A stretch of 6,659 bases of DNA from Oscillospiraceae bacterium (lineage in GTDB: Bacteria > Bacillota > Clostridia > Oscillospirales > Oscillospiraceae), in contig JAFTGG010000077.1 of assembly GCA_017458025.1 (NCBI GenBank), positions 1-6,659 of the forward strand, given 5' to 3'. Numbering within the stretch: position 1 is the stretch's first letter; the number at the start of each line of letters is the position of its first letter. Under the pieces are notes generated by a model. The model saw only the letters and a list, made by a program, of their open reading frames with translations. It was not told the DNA's origin and searched no databases. Positions 4,880 through 6,659 of this stretch are shown piece after piece. Made by a program: the position numbers and the translations under genes.

Positions 4880-5650
4880 ATGAAACGCAAATTAACCAGC
4901 TTCATTTTGGCAATCGCCGTCTTGGCTTCCTTCAGCGTAACGGCGTTTGCGGCGGATTCCCAGACGGCGCGCGGCTCCTGTCCGTCGAACACGCTGCTCT
5001 GGCAGGTGCTCTGCCAATACGGCGGACTGTGCGGCGGCAGCGGCAGCGGTTCCGGCTCCGGCGCGGGGCAGACGCTCGACGTGAACGAGCTGCTCCAAGC
5101 GCTGCTGACGCAGTACTACGGCGCGACGCCGTCGAAGCCGACGCAGCAGGAGACGCCCGTCGAACCGAGCAAGCCGACGGAGCCCGCCAAACCCGCAGAG
5201 CCGAGCAAGCCCGCGGAGCAGGAGACGCCGGCAGAGCCGAGCAAGCCCGCCGAACAGGGGCAACCGGCGAGCACGGCGAGCGCCTACGAGCGGGAGGTCA
5301 TTCGCCTCGTGAACGTCGAGCGCGCGAAGTACGGCCTTTCGCCGCTGACTGAGGACGCGGCGCTGACGCGCACCGCCCGCATGAAGTCGCAGGACATGCA
5401 CGACCGCGGCTATTTTGACCATAACAGCCCTACTTACGGCACGCCGTTCCAACTGATGAAGTCACAGGGCGTCTCGTACCGCACGGCGGGCGAGAACATC
5501 GCCGTGGGCTACCGGACGCCTGAGGCGGTCGTGAACGCGTGGATGAACTCGTCGGGCCACCGCGCGAATATTCTGAACGCGTCGTACACGAAGATCGGCG
5601 TGGGCTATGTCGCGAGCGGCAATTATTGGACGCAGCACTTCACTGGCTGA
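4880..5650 (+). CDS. Secreted CAP-domain (SCP/PR-1, YkwD-like) protein
   Basis: A 256-residue secreted protein. Residues 1-24 are a signal peptide: MKRK, a hydrophobic core, then TAFA with predicted cleavage after Ala24. A short segment with Cys34, Cys45 and Cys51 follows, then a Gly-Ser stretch (52-63), a small helical stretch (DVNELLQALLTQYYG) and a Pro/Lys/Glu-rich linker (84-130). The C-terminal CAP domain (about 138-256) is complete: YFDHNSP with His181, GENIAVG with Glu205, WMNSSGHRANIL with His227, and YWTQHF at the end. These His and Glu residues form the conserved CAP cavity. There is no LPXTG motif or membrane anchor; the cationic and acidic Pro-rich linker may sit in the cell wall. 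Biochemical function is unknown for bacterial YkwD-like CAP proteins. It is transcribed alone, from its own promoter to a strong terminator. Confidence 0.93.
   Translation: MKRKLTSFILAIAVLASFSVTAFAADSQTARGSCPSNTLLWQVLCQYGGLCGGSGSGSGSGAGQTLDVNELLQALLTQYYGATPSKPTQQETPVEPSKPTEPAKPAEPSKPAEQETPAEPSKPAEQGQPASTASAYEREVIRLVNVERAKYGLSPLTEDAALTRTARMKSQDMHDRGYFDHNSPTYGTPFQLMKSQGVSYRTAGENIAVGYRTPEAVVNAWMNSSGHRANILNASYTKIGVGYVASGNYWTQHFTG
5129..5260 (+). repeat. Pro/Lys/Glu-rich linker repeats in the CAP gene
   Basis: This encodes degenerate EPSKPAE-type units between the signal-proximal segment and the CAP domain. One 20-base stretch (5195-5214) is repeated exactly at 5231-5250, 36 bases (12 codons) apart, and a diverged third copy begins near 5163. 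Exact in-phase repeats like this allow slippage that changes linker length without breaking the frame. Confidence 0.8.
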
Positions 5651-5681
5651 CGGCGAGCGCAAGCCGGCCGCGAACACAATG

Positions 5682-5719
5682 CATGCAGAAAGAGCGGCGA
5701 AAGCCGCTCTTTTTGCATG
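5682..5719 (+). terminator. Intrinsic terminator of the CAP-domain gene
   Basis: A 17-bp stem (5682-5698 with 5703-5719, one G-T pair) around a GAAA tetraloop. The inner core GAGCGGC/GCCGCTC is followed by TTTTT (5710-5714). It starts 31 bases after the CAP stop codon. The outer arms CATGCAG and TTGCATG make it symmetric, but the minus strand lacks an equally good T-run. Confidence 0.88.
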
Positions 5720-5720
5720 T

Positions 5721-5764
5721 AAACTTGAAGTTGCGCGGTTTTTTCGCGATGCAACCTGAGGTTG
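5721..5764. promoter_or_regulatory. Two related dyads upstream of the DUF2812 promoter
   Basis: AACTT-G-AAGTT (5722-5732) and CAACCT-G-AGGTTG (5752-5764) are both dyads centred on a G, identical at 10 of 13 aligned positions. Their centres are 31 bp apart, close to three helical turns, and the second ends one base before the -35 at 5766. This looks like a pair of sites for one dimeric regulator. The DNA between them (GTTGC...GCAAC) has a further imperfect dyad. Confidence 0.4.
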
Positions 5765-5765
5765 A

Positions 5766-5794
5766 TGGACTTTTCCGCTTTTTCCCTGTACAAT
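5766..5794 (+). promoter_or_regulatory. Promoter of the DUF2812 gene
   Basis: -35 TGGACT (5766-5771, four of six consensus bases), a 17-bp spacer and -10 TACAAT (5789-5794). A weak -35 with a good -10 is often activator-dependent, which fits the dyads just upstream. Confidence 0.6.
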
Positions 5795-5819
5795 GACGAT
5801 AGAAAGAGAGGTGGCGCGC

Positions 5820-6659
5820 GTGAAAAAGAATCCCAAGTGCAGCCGATACGATCTGCGCGCGTTAGAGCAATGGCTCGCGGAGCTTGCCGCCGACGGCTTC
5901 GAGCTTTCGGGCGAGTGGGCGGAGTTCGACGAGGGCGAGAAACAGGAGAAGCGGTTTTACATCGAGCCCGCTCAGGAGAAGGGCGGCGTGCCGAAGGCGC
6001 TGCTCGACAGCCGCGCGATGATGGGATGGGAGTACGTCTGCAATATAGATAAGGGCGCGTTCTACGTCTGGCGCTCCGTTGGCAGGAGTGCGAACCCGCC
6101 GCGCCCGCGCGAGATGGCGGGGAGCTGGTGCGATAAGCGGCTGACGCGGCGCCTGCGGAATTGGTGGCTCGGCGTTTTGGCGATTTTCGTCATGTACGCG
6201 GGCTATGGCGTATATGCTGTCCTGAACGCGGAGATGCCGCTGCTGTGGTCGCTGCTGACGAATCGGAACGGGCAATGGGCGGTGCTCTCCTTGCTGCTGA
6301 CTGTGTTCTGCGGCGTCTGGGCAATGCGGCGCGAGCATCGCGACCTGCGTCGATTGCGAAAAGCGGTGCGCTCCGGCGAGTATTTGGAACCGGTCGCGCA
6401 GCATACGGTGTGGTATGAGATCATGAACGCGCTGCCGGTGGTCGTGTCGGTGGCGTTGCTGCTCACTACCTGTGCCGCCTCCGGCGGCGACAATGAGAGC
6501 CGCGCCGCACAGGGGGAGCTGGCATCGTATCCGATGCTCCGCGCCGAGGCGCTCGGCGGCGCGGGCGAGAACCGCTGGGGCAGCCGGTATGGCAACGCCC
6601 TCTGCGATACGGTCGTCGTGCGAGAGGGGGACTGGATACATACCATTGACAAATGGCGC
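5820..6659 (+). CDS. DUF2812 domain-containing membrane protein, 3' end cut by window
   Basis: The frame is open for 280 codons from the GTG at 5820 to the last base, so the stop lies outside. The start is supported by AGAGAGG (5805-5811), 8 bases upstream, and by the family N terminus. Residues about 8-86 resemble DUF2812: EQWLAELAADGFEL (16-29), a basic and acidic stretch with FYIEP (46-50), then MMGWEYVCNIDKGAFYVWRS (67-86). Three likely membrane segments follow, at about 115-135, 152-169 and 203-220, the middle pair separated by a basic loop (REHRDLRRLRKAVR), then a non-membrane C-terminal part that runs off the window. DUF2812 has no known biochemical role; such genes often sit next to a PadR-family repressor. 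None lies upstream here, where a terminator and separate promoter intervene, so any partner would be downstream. Family assignment rests on pattern memory. Confidence 0.75.
   Translation, partial: MKKNPKCSRYDLRALEQWLAELAADGFELSGEWAEFDEGEKQEKRFYIEPAQEKGGVPKALLDSRAMMGWEYVCNIDKGAFYVWRSVGRSANPPRPREMAGSWCDKRLTRRLRNWWLGVLAIFVMYAGYGVYAVLNAEMPLLWSLLTNRNGQWAVLSLLLTVFCGVWAMRREHRDLRRLRKAVRSGEYLEPVAQHTVWYEIMNALPVVVSVALLLTTCAASGGDNESRAAQGELASYPMLRAEALGGAGENRWGSRYGNALCDTVVVREGDWIHTIDKWR

Noticed and set aside
5862..6641. Minus-strand frame of 259 codons opposite the DUF2812 gene
   Set aside because: The plus strand has an RBS, a promoter and DUF2812-like residues and stays open to the window end; the minus frame has low-complexity Arg/Ala/His composition and no recognisable motif.
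1..6659. tRNA, rRNA, CRISPR, insertion sequence, riboswitch or T-box
   Set aside because: No cloverleaf, spaced repeat array, transposase, terminal repeats or long structured leader was seen; the serC leader is too short for a T-box or riboswitch.

Overview
The window holds five complete genes and one gene cut by the right edge. Coding DNA is GC-rich and the spacers are short and AT-rich. Shine-Dalgarno sites are strong (GGGAGG or GAGGAGG type) and sigma-A-like promoters are recognisable. Together with the gene set (a short ACT-less SerA beside SerC, a stand-alone E2-like acyltransferase-fold protein, a YhfW-like FAD/Rieske oxidoreductase, a secreted CAP-domain protein and a DUF2812 membrane protein), this suggests a GC-rich member of the Bacillota, probably Clostridia. 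That placement is inference; no rRNA or other phylogenetic marker is present.

Layout. 1-112: spacer with two abutting hairpins downstream of serA. 113-2254 (minus): serC then serA, an apparent operon for the first two steps of serine synthesis from 3-phosphoglycerate, read from a promoter at 2289-2317; the 147-base gap between the genes contains three inverted repeats. 2255-2443: divergent AT-rich control region. 2444-3289 (plus): E2-like catalytic-domain protein whose catalytic motif is degenerate. 3302-4744 (minus): FAD oxidoreductase with a C-terminal Rieske domain, convergent with the previous gene; one bidirectional terminator hairpin covers both stop codons. 4745-4879: divergent control region with a perfect 12-bp inverted repeat next to the oxidoreductase RBS and a WalR-like direct repeat over the -10 of the next gene. 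4880-5650 (plus): secreted CAP-domain protein with a Pro/Lys/Glu-rich linker and a strong terminator. 5651-5819: terminator, two related dyads and a promoter. 5820-6659 (plus): DUF2812 membrane protein, open at the window end.

How the genes relate. Only serC and serA clearly work in one pathway. The other genes look like separate transcription units that share promoter regions or terminators. I see no mobile element, CRISPR array, tRNA, rRNA or defence system, and no clear novel multi-gene system. The most useful leads are regulatory: the WalR-like box, the paired dyads before the DUF2812 gene, the stop codons inside the shared terminator and the hairpins around serA. At protein level, the lost HxxxD motif of the E2-like protein and the Arg-Arg at the cofactor-selecting position of SerA stand out.
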